From contig NZ_CP011492.1 of NCBI RefSeq assembly GCF_001011035.1, positions 5,253,001 through 5,317,000 of the forward strand: a stretch of DNA of 64,000 bases, written 5' to 3'. The translations under genes were made by a program, and so were the position numbers. Each line of letters opens with the position of its first letter. The first letter of the stretch is position 1. Under the pieces are notes generated by a model. It ran no database searches. It saw nothing but the letters and a program-made list of their open reading frames with translations, and was not told the origin of the DNA. Origin of the DNA: Streptomyces sp. CNQ-509 (GTDB lineage: Bacteria; Actinomycetota; Actinomycetes; Streptomycetales; Streptomycetaceae). This document shows, one piece after another, positions 43,555 through 52,494 of the stretch.

Positions 43555-45822
43555 GTGGGACCACAGCCGAAGCACAGACGCATCCTCCTGGCCCTCACCG
43601 CCGCCGCCACCGTCGCCGCCGGGGCCGCGCTGCCCGCCGGGCCGGCGGCCGCCGCCGAGATACCGGTGGGGCGGGGGAGTTACTCCGACACCCGGCCGCC
43701 CGGCACCTCGGGGCCCGTCGACAACGCCGGGCAGCCGGTGACGCCGAAGGTGACCGAGCGGGTCGCGGACCGGCCCGTGCCCACCAACGACTGGTGGTCG
43801 TCGCTCGCCTTCCAGCGGGCCGCCGACAACCCGTACTCCCTGCCCATGTTCGGCCACCCCCTCAGCTACCGCGCCGTGGCCGGCGGTCTTGAGGTCGGGT
43901 ACGCCACCGAGCACGTCGTCGTCGGGGGCGGCGTGCAGTACGAGTTCCAGCACAAGGCCGACCTCACCCTCGGCGTCGCCGGCCTCAACGCGCCCGACGC
44001 CCGGGCGGACGGCTGGTCCGACTGGACCGTCAGCCCGTACTGGTCCGGCGGCGGCCGCACCCTGCGCGCCACCATCGGCCACGGCAGCCCGTACGTCTAC
44101 GCCGAGGCCACCGGCGGCGCCGCGCAGATCACCGCCGCCGCGGCGCCCCAGGTCTTCGCCGACGACGGCAACGCCCTCGGCATCACCGTCGGCGGCAAGC
44201 ACTACGCGCTCTTCGCCCCCACCGGCAGCGACTGGACCGTCTCCGGCAGCACCCTCAGCGCCGACCTCGGCGGCAAGGACTACTACTCCGTCGCCGTCCT
44301 GCCGGACCCCGGCGCCTTCGAGACGTTCAGCCGCTACGCCTTCAGCTTCGTCACCGGCTCCCGCGTCGACTGGGACTACGCGCAGGACCAGGGCCGCATG
44401 AACGCCACGTACACCCTTCAGACGGAAGCCCGCGAAGGCACCGAGACCGGCACCCTCCAGGCGCTCTACCCGCACCAGTGGAAGCACACCTCCGACCAGC
44501 TCACGGCGTACGAGTACGTCTCGCCGCGCGGCACGATGAAGGTCCGCGAGGGCGCCTCCTTCACCACCTCCCAGGACGTCACCGGCGTCCTGCCGGCGCT
44601 GCCGAAGTCGGGCGGGGTGGACCAGGGGCGGCTGACCGCCTTCGTCAACGAGGTCGCCGACACCGCCGCCGTCGGCCGCGCCGACACGTACTGGACCGGC
44701 AAGGCCCTCGGCCGCCTCGCGCAGGTCGTGCCGCTCGCCGACCAGGTGGGCGCGGCCCAGGCGCGGGACAAGATCCTCGGGGTGATGAAGGCGCGGCTGG
44801 AGGAGTGGTTCACGGCGGGCGGCGAGACGGAGTTCTCGTACGACGCGGTGTGGAAGACGCTCACCGGCTACCCGGCCTCGTACGGCAGCGACACCGAGCT
44901 GAACGACCATCACTTCCACTACGGCTACTACGTCATGGCCGCCGCCGTCGTCGCCCAGTACGACCCCGCCTGGGCCGCGGACGCCGCCTGGGGCGGCATG
45001 GTCCGCGAACTGATCGCCGACGCCGCCAACCCGGCCCGCGACGGCGACCGCTACCCGTTCCTGCGCGGCTTCGACGTCTACGCCGGCCACAGCTGGGCCG
45101 CGGGCCACGCGGGCTTCGCGGCGGGCAACAACCAGGAGGCGTCGTCGGAGTCGGTCAACCTCAGCGCCGGCCTGATCATGTTCGGCGCCGCGACGGGCGA
45201 CACCGAACTGCGCGACCTCGGCGTGTACCTGCTGACGACGGAGTCGGAGGCCGTACGCAACTACTGGTTCGACGCCGACGAGGACGCCTTCCCGGCGGAC
45301 TTCCAGCACAACACGCTGGGGATGGTGTGGAGCGCGGGCGGCGCGCACGCCACGTGGTGGACGGGCAACCCGGAGGAGATCCACGGCATCAACGTCCTCC
45401 CGGTCACCGGCGCCTCGCTGCACCTGGCCCGCGACAAGGCGGCGATCGACCGGAACCTCGCGGAGATGGAACGCGAGAACGGCGGCCCGGCGGTCGAATG
45501 GCGCGAACTCCTCTGGGAGTTCCAGGCCCTGAGCGACCCGGCCGCGGCGCGCGCGGCGTACGCGGCGGGCGGCGGCGGCACGTACGCGCCGGAAGCCGGC
45601 GAGTCGTGGGCGCACGTCTACCACTGGATCCACACCCTGGCGGCGACGGGCGCCCCGGACCCCACGGTGACGGCGGACAGCCCGACGGCGGCGGTCTTCG
45701 CGGCGGGCGGCACGAGGACGTACGCGGCACACAACTACGGCGCGACGGACCAGACGGTGACCTTCTCCGACGGCAAAACCCTGAGGGTCCCGGCCCGTTC
45801 CTCCACCACCGAAACCGGCTGA
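43555..45822 (+). CDS. secreted glycoside hydrolase family 81 endo-beta-1,3-glucanase
   Basis: 755 aa from GTG 43555. Signal peptide: RRILLALTAAATVAAGAALP to PAAAAE. GH81 sequences: VPTNDWWSSLAFQRAADNPY, MFGHPLSYRAVAGGLEVGYA, and the catalytic region YGSDTELNDHHFHYGYYVMA (Asp/His), GFDVYAGHSWAAGHAGFAAG, NNQEASSESVNLSAGLIMFG (acid/base Glu pair). A short beta-domain ends the protein (GTRTYAAHNYGATDQTVTFS). It degrades fungal or callose-type beta-1,3-glucan outside the cell. Single gene with its own promoter and operator. Confidence 0.94.
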   Translation: MGPQPKHRRILLALTAAATVAAGAALPAGPAAAAEIPVGRGSYSDTRPPGTSGPVDNAGQPVTPKVTERVADRPVPTNDWWSSLAFQRAADNPYSLPMFGHPLSYRAVAGGLEVGYATEHVVVGGGVQYEFQHKADLTLGVAGLNAPDARADGWSDWTVSPYWSGGGRTLRATIGHGSPYVYAEATGGAAQITAAAAPQVFADDGNALGITVGGKHYALFAPTGSDWTVSGSTLSADLGGKDYYSVAVLPDPGAFETFSRYAFSFVTGSRVDWDYAQDQGRMNATYTLQTEAREGTETGTLQALYPHQWKHTSDQLTAYEYVSPRGTMKVREGASFTTSQDVTGVLPALPKSGGVDQGRLTAFVNEVADTAAVGRADTYWTGKALGRLAQVVPLADQVGAAQARDKILGVMKARLEEWFTAGGETEFSYDAVWKTLTGYPASYGSDTELNDHHFHYGYYVMAAAVVAQYDPAWAADAAWGGMVRELIADAANPARDGDRYPFLRGFDVYAGHSWAAGHAGFAAGNNQEASSESVNLSAGLIMFGAATGDTELRDLGVYLLTTESEAVRNYWFDADEDAFPADFQHNTLGMVWSAGGAHATWWTGNPEEIHGINVLPVTGASLHLARDKAAIDRNLAEMERENGGPAVEWRELLWEFQALSDPAAARAAYAAGGGGTYAPEAGESWAHVYHWIHTLAATGAPDPTVTADSPTAAVFAAGGTRTYAAHNYGATDQTVTFSDGKTLRVPARSSTTETG

Positions 45823-45843
45823 CCGCACCGGCCCCCACCCGTG

Positions 45844-45886
45844 CCCCGCGCCGCCCTGAACCCCGACCCCGCGGGGCGGCGCGGGG
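45844..45886. terminator. bidirectional 13-bp hairpin
   Basis: CCCCGCGCCGCCC (45844-45856) pairs with GGGCGGCGCGGGG (45874-45886) between the convergent GH81 gene and nitrate operon. Confidence 0.65.
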
Positions 45887-45959
45887 CGCACCACGCCCTT
45901 TCCGGCGGGCTTGATCAAAAAGCAGGTCGAGCGGCTGGCCGAGGCGCAGGATCAGCGGG

Positions 45960-47168
45960 TCAGGTGAGGAGTCGTTCTGCCGGGGCGGGGAGTTCCTGGC
46001 CTATCAGGGCGTGGAGGCGGGGGTAGGCCGTCGGGTGGCCCAGGAGGATGGCTGCCCGGAGGGTGTTCGCTTCCGGGTCCAGGATGAGTTTGGCGTAGCG
46101 GGGAGTCGGGGCGGTGTGGGTGTAGGTGAGTTCTACCGCGGCCTCCCCCGTGGCGTGGGGGTTGCCCATGCTGGCTACGTCTACGCCCGGGAGTTTCAGC
46201 ACCGTTGACGGTTCCGCCGGGGACAGCGGGGGTGGCGGGGTGGGGTTGCCGGTGAGGTGGCCGGCGACTGTGGTTGCCATGTGGTAGCCGGGGGCCACCG
46301 TTCCCGTGCGGCGGCCGTTGATCGCCGCGCAGTCGCCTATCGCCCAGATCGCCGGGTCCGGGGTGCGGCAGTCCTCGTCCACCAGGTAGCCGCCCCTCTC
46401 GCCCCTGGGCAGGTCCGCCGTCGCCGCCAGGTCGTCGCGGGGGCGGGTGCCCGCGGTGAAGATCACCAGGTCTGCCCTGACGCGGGTTTCGTCCGTCAGG
46501 GTCACCCCCGACACCGTCCCGTCCCGTCCCGCGTCGATGGACTGGAGTGCCCGTCCCGGGTGGAGATCGATGCCTCTTCTGCTCAGGCCCGCTGCCAGCA
46601 ACTCCGCCGCCGTCGGGTCCAGTTGCGCCGGCATCAGGTGCGGGGCCGCCTCCACCACGTGCGGGCGTACGCCCAGGTGGCGGCCGAGTGCCTCCGCCGT
46701 TTCCAGGCCCAGGAGGCCCCCGCCCACGATGACGGCCCTCTTCCCCGGTGCGGTCTCCGCCGCCCTGCGGATCGCGTTGACGTCGTCCAGCGTCCGGTAG
46801 ACGTAACACCCCCGCAGCTCCGCCCCCGGCAGCGGCGGTCGGGCGGGGACGGCTCCCGTCGCCAGCACCAGGGCGTCGTACGGCAGGCGTTCCCCCTCCG
46901 CCGTCACCACCTCTTGTGCTGCTCTGTCTATTGCTGCCGCCCTTGTGCCCGTGCGGACCTGGAGCCCCGGGCCCTCCAGGGTTGCCAGCTTCAGATCCGC
47001 TTCCCCTACGCCCCTTAATCTGTCCGTCAGCCCTATGCGGTTGTACGCCCCGTGCCGCTCCTCGCCCAGCACGGTGATCTGCCAGCGGTCCCGGCCCTCC
47101 CGGGCGCGCAGCTCCGCCAGCAGGCGGTGCGCCGTCATGCCGTAGCCGATCACCAGCAGGCGCTTCAT
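45960..47168 (-). CDS. NAD(P)H:FAD oxidoreductase, NirB N-terminal type
   Basis: 402 aa from ATG 47168, which overlaps the preceding gene's stop (ATGA). FAD motif KRLLVIGYGMTAHRLLAELR; NAD motif RAVIVGGGLLGLETAEALGR; second FAD segment IWAIGDCAAING. It resembles the FAD/NAD half of assimilatory nitrite reductase (NasD/NirB) but ends before the Fe-S and siroheme domains, so it is an electron-transfer subunit rather than a nitrite reductase. Third gene of the nitrate operon; probably feeds NADH electrons to the other two. Confidence 0.88.
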   Translation of the reverse strand: MKRLLVIGYGMTAHRLLAELRAREGRDRWQITVLGEERHGAYNRIGLTDRLRGVGEADLKLATLEGPGLQVRTGTRAAAIDRAAQEVVTAEGERLPYDALVLATGAVPARPPLPGAELRGCYVYRTLDDVNAIRRAAETAPGKRAVIVGGGLLGLETAEALGRHLGVRPHVVEAAPHLMPAQLDPTAAELLAAGLSRRGIDLHPGRALQSIDAGRDGTVSGVTLTDETRVRADLVIFTAGTRPRDDLAATADLPRGERGGYLVDEDCRTPDPAIWAIGDCAAINGRRTGTVAPGYHMATTVAGHLTGNPTPPPPLSPAEPSTVLKLPGVDVASMGNPHATGEAAVELTYTHTAPTPRYAKLILDPEANTLRAAILLGHPTAYPRLHALIGQELPAPAERLLT

Positions 47169-48631
47169 GACCCGCTGCCCGCGAACTCCGCGCACATCTC
47201 CCGGACTTCTTCCACGCACGAACCACACCCCGTCGTCGCCCTCGTCGCCTCCGCCAGCGCCTCCGCCGTCTGCGCGCCCCTCTCCCACGCCTCCGCCAGC
47301 GCCCCCTTCGTCACGTTGTTGCACCGGCACACCACCGCCTCCGGCGGCAGTTCCGGCAGGGGGCCCGTGCGCGGGGCGGGGCGGCCGAGGAGGAGCGCCA
47401 GGCGGCTTTCCGGGAGGGGGGTGTCCGTGGTGTAGAGCTGGGTGAGGGTGGCCAGGGCCTGGGGGAGGCCGGTCAGGACGGCCGCTCGCAGGCGGCCTGC
47501 GGGGTCGAGCGACAGCCGGGCGTAGCGGCCGCGGGCCGGGTCGCGGTACGTGACGATCTCGTCCCCCGCGTCGCCCCGCCCGTCGCCCAGCACCCCCAGC
47601 GTCAGCCCCGGCACCCGCAGCCGGAACACCGGGCGCCGCCCGGCGGCGAGTCCCCGCGGCGCGGCCTTGCCCGTCAGCGACCTCGCCACCGCCTCCGCCT
47701 GCTCCCAGCCCGTGAGCAGCGAACCTCCGGGCTCCGTGCAGTCGCCGACCGCGCGGATCGCCGGGTCGCTCGTGCGGCCCGCAGCGTCGACCAGCACCCC
47801 GGTCCCTACCGCCAGGCCCGCCGCCTCCGCCAGCCTCGTGCGAGGGCGGACGCCCGTGCAGCACAGGAGGGTGTCCCAGGCCAGCGACCACTCGTCGGCG
47901 AGCACGACCTTCCCCGGCTGCACCTCCGCGGCCACCCGGCCCAGCTCCAACCCGACGCCCAGCCCTTCCAGATGCCGGGTCAGCACCTCGCCCGCCCCGG
48001 CGTCGAGGCGGTCGTCCAGCGGGTACGGGCCCGGGTGCACCAGCGTGACCCGGCGGCCCGCGCGGCGCAGCGCCGCCGCGGTCTCCACGCCGAGCGGGCC
48101 GCCGCCGAGCACGACGATCTCGTCTCCGCGCACGCGGGCGCAGTCCGTGCGCGAACGCAGCCCGGTGACGCCGTCGATCAGCCAGCCCGAGGCGTGCCGC
48201 AGGCCCGGGACGGGCGGGAGGTGCGGGCGGGCGCCGGTGGCCAGCACGAGGGTGTCGTACGGGAGCCGGTCGTGTTCCGTCGTACGCACCTGCCGCAGCC
48301 GGCGGTCGATGCCGGCCGCGGAGACGCCGTGGCGGAGGGTGACGTCCGGCAGGTCGGGCAGCCGGAGGTCGGCGGGGGTGAGGCTGCCGTCGAGGACGGC
48401 GGGGAGGAGGACGCGGTGGTACGCCGGGCCGGGTTCGGCGTCGAGGAGGGTGACGGGTCCGTCGTGGCCGTGGTGGCGCAGGCGTTCGGCGACACGGTGG
48501 CCCACGGGGCCGCCGCCGATGATCACGATGCGGGAGGCCGGTGGGGTCTCGCGGGACCCGAACCCGCCCGCCGCGGCAGCGGGTTGCCCGAACCCCGCCC
48601 GGCGCCGCCGCCTCGTGCCCGTACGCCTCAT
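47165..48631 (-). CDS. FAD-dependent oxidoreductase with C-terminal BFD [2Fe-2S] domain
   Basis: 488 aa; ATG 48631 overlaps the nitrate reductase stop. An Arg-rich N-terminal tail precedes the FAD motif IVIIGGGPVGHRVAERLRHH. NAD motif: EIVVLGGGPLGVETAAALRR; then IRAVGDCTEPGGSL. The C-terminal BFD-like cluster has four Cys, VVCRCNNVTKGALAEAW and TTGCGSCVEEVREMC. This is an electron-transfer flavoprotein for assimilatory nitrate reduction, similar to NasC/NasB-type subunits. Confidence 0.88.
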   Translation of the reverse strand: MRRTGTRRRRRAGFGQPAAAAGGFGSRETPPASRIVIIGGGPVGHRVAERLRHHGHDGPVTLLDAEPGPAYHRVLLPAVLDGSLTPADLRLPDLPDVTLRHGVSAAGIDRRLRQVRTTEHDRLPYDTLVLATGARPHLPPVPGLRHASGWLIDGVTGLRSRTDCARVRGDEIVVLGGGPLGVETAAALRRAGRRVTLVHPGPYPLDDRLDAGAGEVLTRHLEGLGVGLELGRVAAEVQPGKVVLADEWSLAWDTLLCCTGVRPRTRLAEAAGLAVGTGVLVDAAGRTSDPAIRAVGDCTEPGGSLLTGWEQAEAVARSLTGKAAPRGLAAGRRPVFRLRVPGLTLGVLGDGRGDAGDEIVTYRDPARGRYARLSLDPAGRLRAAVLTGLPQALATLTQLYTTDTPLPESRLALLLGRPAPRTGPLPELPPEAVVCRCNNVTKGALAEAWERGAQTAEALAEATRATTGCGSCVEEVREMCAEFAGSGS

Positions 48632-50811
48632 CCCGTCGCGCCCCGCACCGCCGGCTCCCGCACCCGCTCCGGCAGCCCCACCGACTCCACGCTCACCGCG
48701 CTCACCTTGAACTCCGGCATCCGGCTGCGCGGGTCGAGCGCCGTCCCCGTCAGCAGGTTCGCCCGCCCGTGGCCCGGGAAGTGGAACGGCAGGAACACCG
48801 TGTCCGTCCGCAGCGTCGCCACCAGCCGCACCCGCGCCAGCACCGCGCCGCGCGGCGAGCGCACCCGCGCCAGCTCGCCCTCCGCGAGACCGGCCCGCGC
48901 CGCCGTGTCCGGGTGGATCTCCACGATCGCCTCCGGCGCGGCCCGTACCAGTTCGGGCACCCGGCGGGTCTGCGCGCCCGACTGGTAGTGCGCGAGCTGC
49001 CGCCCCGTCGTCGCCCACAGCGGGAACCGGTCGTCGCGCGCGTCGGCCGGCTCGCGGTGGTCGACGTCCTGGAAGCGCGCCTTGCCGTCCGGGTGGGCGA
49101 AGCGGTCGAGGAAGAGCCGCGGGGTGCCGGGGTGCGGCGGGGAGCCTTCGGGGGTGGCGGGGCAGGGCCAGTGCAGCGCTTCGCCCGCGTCGAGGCGGTC
49201 ATAGCTGACGCCACCGTAGTCGGCCGTGCCGCCGCCGGACGCGCGGCGCAGCTCGTCGAAGACGCGGCGCGGTTCGGCCGGGAAGCGGTCGGGCGGCTCG
49301 CCGAGGCGGACGGCGAGTTCGTGGAGTACGGCCAGATCGGTGCGAACGCCCGGCGGCGGCGTCAGGGCGCGGTGGCGGCGCAGGACGCGGCCCTCCAGGC
49401 TGGTGAGCGTGCCCTCCTCCTCGGCCCACTGGGTCACCGGCAGGACGACGTCCGCCATCGCCGCGGTCTCCGACGGTACGAAGTCCGCGACGACCAGCAG
49501 GTCCAGCTCCGCCAGCCGGCGCTGGACCCGGTCGGCGTCCGGCGCCGAGACCACCGGGTTCGAGCCGAACACCAGCAGCGCCCGCGGCCCGTCCGCCGTG
49601 CCCAGGGCGTTCAGCAGCTCCGCCGCGCTCAGCCCGGGACCCGGCAGGCTCTCCGGCGGCACGCCCCACACCCCGGCGACGTGCGCCCGCGCCCCGGGGT
49701 CCGTGATGTGCCGGTAGCCGGGCAACTGGTCGGCCTTCTGGCCGTGTTCGCGGCCCCCCTGCCCGTTGCCCTGCCCGGTCAGGCAGCCGTACCCGGAGCC
49801 GGGCCGCCCCGGCAGCCCCAGCGCCAGCGCGAAGTTGACGAACGCCGCCACCGTGTCCGTGCCCTTGCTGTGCTGCTCGGCGCCGCGCCCGCTGAGGACG
49901 TACGCGCGCCGTGCCTCGCTCAGCAGCCACACCGCCTCCCGCTGCGCGTCGGCCGGCACGCCGGTCACCAGCTCCACCCGCTCCGGCCACCAGCCCGCCG
50001 CCCGCCGCCACGCGGCGCGGAAGCCGACGGTACGGGCCTCGACGTACTCCTCGTCGTGCCGCCCTTCGGTGACCGCGATGTGCAGCAGCCCGAGCGCGAG
50101 CGCGAGGTCGGTGCCGGGGGCGGGGGCCAGGTGGAGCGCGGCGCGCTCGGCGGTGGCGGTGCGGCGCGGGTCGATGACGACGAGGGCGCCGGCCTTGTTG
50201 AGGTGGCGCATCAACGGGGGCATCGTCTCGGCGGGGTTGGCGCCGGCGAGGAGGACGGTGTCGGCCTCGCCGAGGTCGGTGACGGGGAACGGCAGCCCGC
50301 GGTCCAGGCCGAAGGCGGCGATGCCCGCCGCGGCGGCGGACGACATGCAGAACCGGCCGTTGTAGTCGATCATCCGGGTGCCGAGGGCCACGCGGGCGAA
50401 CTTGCCGAGCAGGTACGCCTTCTCGTTCGTCAGCCCGCCGCCGCCGAAGACGGCGACGGAGTCGGGGCCGTGCGCGGCGCGTATCTCCGCCAGCCGGGCG
50501 GCGACCGTGTCCAGGGCGGTGACCCAGCCGGCGGGAGCGAGGCGGCCGGTGCGGTCGCGGACGAGAGGGGTGCGCAGCCGGTCCTGGGCCCGGAGGACTG
50601 CGGGGGCGGTCCAGCCCTTCTGGCACAGGCCGCCCTGGTTGACGGGGAAGTCGGCGTCGGGCTCCACGCTCAGCGGTTCCGCGGGGGTGGCGCCGGGCCG
50701 CAGGCGGGTGCCGCACTGGAGGGCGCAGTACGGGCAGTGCGTATGCACCGCGGGTCCCGGCGGCGGGAGCGGGGTCGGCGAGTACGGTGCGCGCGAGGAG
50801 CCACTGCTCAT
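48628..50811 (-). CDS. nasA: assimilatory nitrate reductase, molybdopterin catalytic subunit
   Basis: 727 aa. N-terminal [4Fe-4S] ligands are in HTHCPYCALQCGTRLRPG and GGLCQKGWTAPAVL. Mo-bisMGD domain: LGKFARVALGTRMIDYNGRF then CMSSAAAAGIAAFGLDRGLP (the cofactor-ligand Cys region), GYGCLTGQGNGQGGREHGQK, DVVLPVTQWAEEEGTLTSLE, GRQLAHYQSGAQTRR and VFLPFHFPGHGRANLLTG. It reduces nitrate to nitrite in the cytoplasm. First gene of the operon. No siroheme nitrite reductase lies in the window. Confidence 0.93.
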   Translation of the reverse strand: MSSGSSRAPYSPTPLPPPGPAVHTHCPYCALQCGTRLRPGATPAEPLSVEPDADFPVNQGGLCQKGWTAPAVLRAQDRLRTPLVRDRTGRLAPAGWVTALDTVAARLAEIRAAHGPDSVAVFGGGGLTNEKAYLLGKFARVALGTRMIDYNGRFCMSSAAAAGIAAFGLDRGLPFPVTDLGEADTVLLAGANPAETMPPLMRHLNKAGALVVIDPRRTATAERAALHLAPAPGTDLALALGLLHIAVTEGRHDEEYVEARTVGFRAAWRRAAGWWPERVELVTGVPADAQREAVWLLSEARRAYVLSGRGAEQHSKGTDTVAAFVNFALALGLPGRPGSGYGCLTGQGNGQGGREHGQKADQLPGYRHITDPGARAHVAGVWGVPPESLPGPGLSAAELLNALGTADGPRALLVFGSNPVVSAPDADRVQRRLAELDLLVVADFVPSETAAMADVVLPVTQWAEEEGTLTSLEGRVLRRHRALTPPPGVRTDLAVLHELAVRLGEPPDRFPAEPRRVFDELRRASGGGTADYGGVSYDRLDAGEALHWPCPATPEGSPPHPGTPRLFLDRFAHPDGKARFQDVDHREPADARDDRFPLWATTGRQLAHYQSGAQTRRVPELVRAAPEAIVEIHPDTAARAGLAEGELARVRSPRGAVLARVRLVATLRTDTVFLPFHFPGHGRANLLTGTALDPRSRMPEFKVSAVSVESVGLPERVREPAVRGATG

Positions 50812-51021
50812 CCGGATACCCCACTTCAGGCGTCACCGACTTCGGAGCCGTACGGGCATCATCGCCCGCCGGGGGCGGGGCGGGAATTGGCAGATTGCTG
50901 TCAACTCCCGCACCCGCCACGTGAGGTCGGGCATTCCGGGCGCTACGCGCCCGCCGGTTCCCGCTTCTCCACGTCGTGGACCTGCGGGGATCCGGGAACC
51001 TCGACGGGCGCCGGAGCCCCG

Positions 51022-51255
51022 GTGGACTCCGGGCCCCCCGCCGCCGCCGCGGCCCGCGGGCCCTCGCTCAGCCCGGCGTTCGCGTGCAGCCTGCGCAGCG
51101 CCGCCGGCGCGTACCAGGAGGGCGGCCGGCTGGTGGCGCACCCGGACGTCGCGATGGTGACGATCATCTCGTCGCTGCCGGTGTGGCCCTGGATGGACGT
51201 GACGGCTTACGCCCTGGCGGTCCACCCGGTGGACCCGAAGGCGGCGGAGGTGTAG
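51022..51255 (+). CDS. possible 77-aa protein or gene-end fragment
   Basis: From GTG 51022 the frame reads VDSGPPAAAAARGPSLSPAF, then SLRSAAGAYQEGGRLVAHPD and VAMVTIISSLPVWPWMDVTA. Codon third positions are almost all G/C, unlike the opposite strand, so the last 50 residues look truly coding. No family or ribosome site was recognised; it may be the 3' end of a deleted gene. Confidence 0.35.
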   Translation: MDSGPPAAAAARGPSLSPAFACSLRSAAGAYQEGGRLVAHPDVAMVTIISSLPVWPWMDVTAYALAVHPVDPKAAEV

Positions 51256-51258
51256 GGG

Positions 51259-51510
51259 TCAGGGCTGGTGGCGGCGGGCGAAGGCGACGAAGTCGGCCCA
51301 GGCGTCGGGGGAGAAGGTGAGCTGGGGGCCGGTCTTGTCCTTGGAGTCACGGACGTGGACGGCGGACGGGCAGGCGGCGACCTCGACGCAGTCGCCCTGA
51401 CTGCCGCTGCTGTAGCTGGACTTGCGCCAGGAGACGGCTACTTCGATGCAGTCACCGTCGGGGCTGCTGCTGTAGCTCGACTTGAACCAGGTCAGGTCAC
51501 GGGTGCTCAT
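51259..51510 (-). CDS. DUF397 protein with duplicated motif
   Basis: 83 aa from ATG 51510, overlapping the XRE gene stop (ATGA). DUF397 is normally about 60 residues with one W-x-KSSYS-x-GxGDCVEVA motif. Here it occurs twice: WFKSSYSSSPDGDCIEVAVS then WRKSSYSSGSQGDCVEVAAC, followed by the usual VHVRDSKDKTGPQLTFSPD ending. Such proteins pair with DUF5753 XRE regulators (BldB/WhiJ-type modules) that act in development and antibiotic control. Confidence 0.92.
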   Translation of the reverse strand: MSTRDLTWFKSSYSSSPDGDCIEVAVSWRKSSYSSGSQGDCVEVAACPSAVHVRDSKDKTGPQLTFSPDAWADFVAFARRHQP

Positions 51511-52361
51511 AGGGCTCCTCGCATCTGCAGCAAGAGGCTCACGGAATCCTCGGAGGTGAGAGCCTGCGCACACATCCTGGCATACCGCTGTTGAAGCACG
51601 CTGATCTCTTTGAGGTCGGAGATGAACAGCCCGCCGCGCTGGGCCTCGCTGTAGGCGTACCAGCGGTTCTCCGGGGTCTCGAGCAGTTGCATCGGGCCCG
51701 CTAGTCCGGCGTGCGTCTCCCGCACCTGGGGCATGATCTGAAGCTCAACGTTGGGCAACCGTGCGATCTCCAGAAGGTGGTCGATCAGCCCTCGCGTGAC
51801 CTCCACCCCGCCCAATCGACGCAGAAGCAGGTGCTCTTCCAGGATGAAGCTGAACGCCGTGTTCACTCGCTCCCGCAGAAGACTCTGCCGCTCCGCCCGT
51901 GCCTCCCACTGGTCCTGGATCTGCGCTGCGCTCAGGGGCGGCAACTGGTTCCTGAACGACGCGCGCGCATACGCTTCCGTCTGAAGCAGGCCGGGAATCA
52001 CGCGGCTCTCGTACGTGTACAGCGTGATCGCCTCCGTCTCCAGCCGTGCCCACTCCCGGAACCACCGCGCCAGCCCAGGCCGTCGAGCCAAATGGGGTGC
52101 CGACCTCCGCAGCGCCCCCGTGTTCCCCAGTACCGGCTCCGCCCGTTCCACGAAGTCCGGCGGCGGCATCCGCCGACCGCCCTCGATCGACGCCACCGTG
52201 TGCTTCGAGTACCGCACGCGCTCCCCGAGCTGCTCCCGGTTCAACCCCGCGTGTTCTCGCAGCGCTTGGACCACCGCGCCGAACGTCCGCATGCTGTCCG
52301 ACGGCTCCGGCTCACTCCCGTATCCGCCGCCACCACCCGTCTCCACCGTGCCATCGGCCAT
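51507..52361 (-). CDS. XRE-family regulator with DUF5753
   Basis: 284 aa from ATG 52361 (GAGAGG upstream; ATG 52418 is a less likely start). N-terminal HTH: FGAVVQALREHAGLNREQLG, ERVRYSKHTVASIEGGRRMP. DUF5753 body: YTYESRVIPGLLQTEAYARA, LLRRLGGVEVTRGLIDHLLE and VELQIMPQVRETHAGLAGP. First gene of a two-gene unit with DUF397. This WhiJ-like pair is typical for Streptomyces. Confidence 0.93.
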   Translation of the reverse strand: MADGTVETGGGGGYGSEPEPSDSMRTFGAVVQALREHAGLNREQLGERVRYSKHTVASIEGGRRMPPPDFVERAEPVLGNTGALRRSAPHLARRPGLARWFREWARLETEAITLYTYESRVIPGLLQTEAYARASFRNQLPPLSAAQIQDQWEARAERQSLLRERVNTAFSFILEEHLLLRRLGGVEVTRGLIDHLLEIARLPNVELQIMPQVRETHAGLAGPMQLLETPENRWYAYSEAQRGGLFISDLKEISVLQQRYARMCAQALTSEDSVSLLLQMRGAL

Positions 52362-52494
52362 CCCGGCCACCTCTCGCGCACCTGCCCCGTACCTCACACC
52401 CGACGCACCTATGGTCACGGACAGTTATGAGTACTGTCCACCCTCCGTGCGCGTACGCTCGCGCAGCGTACGCGCACGGAGGTATTGCGCCGCC

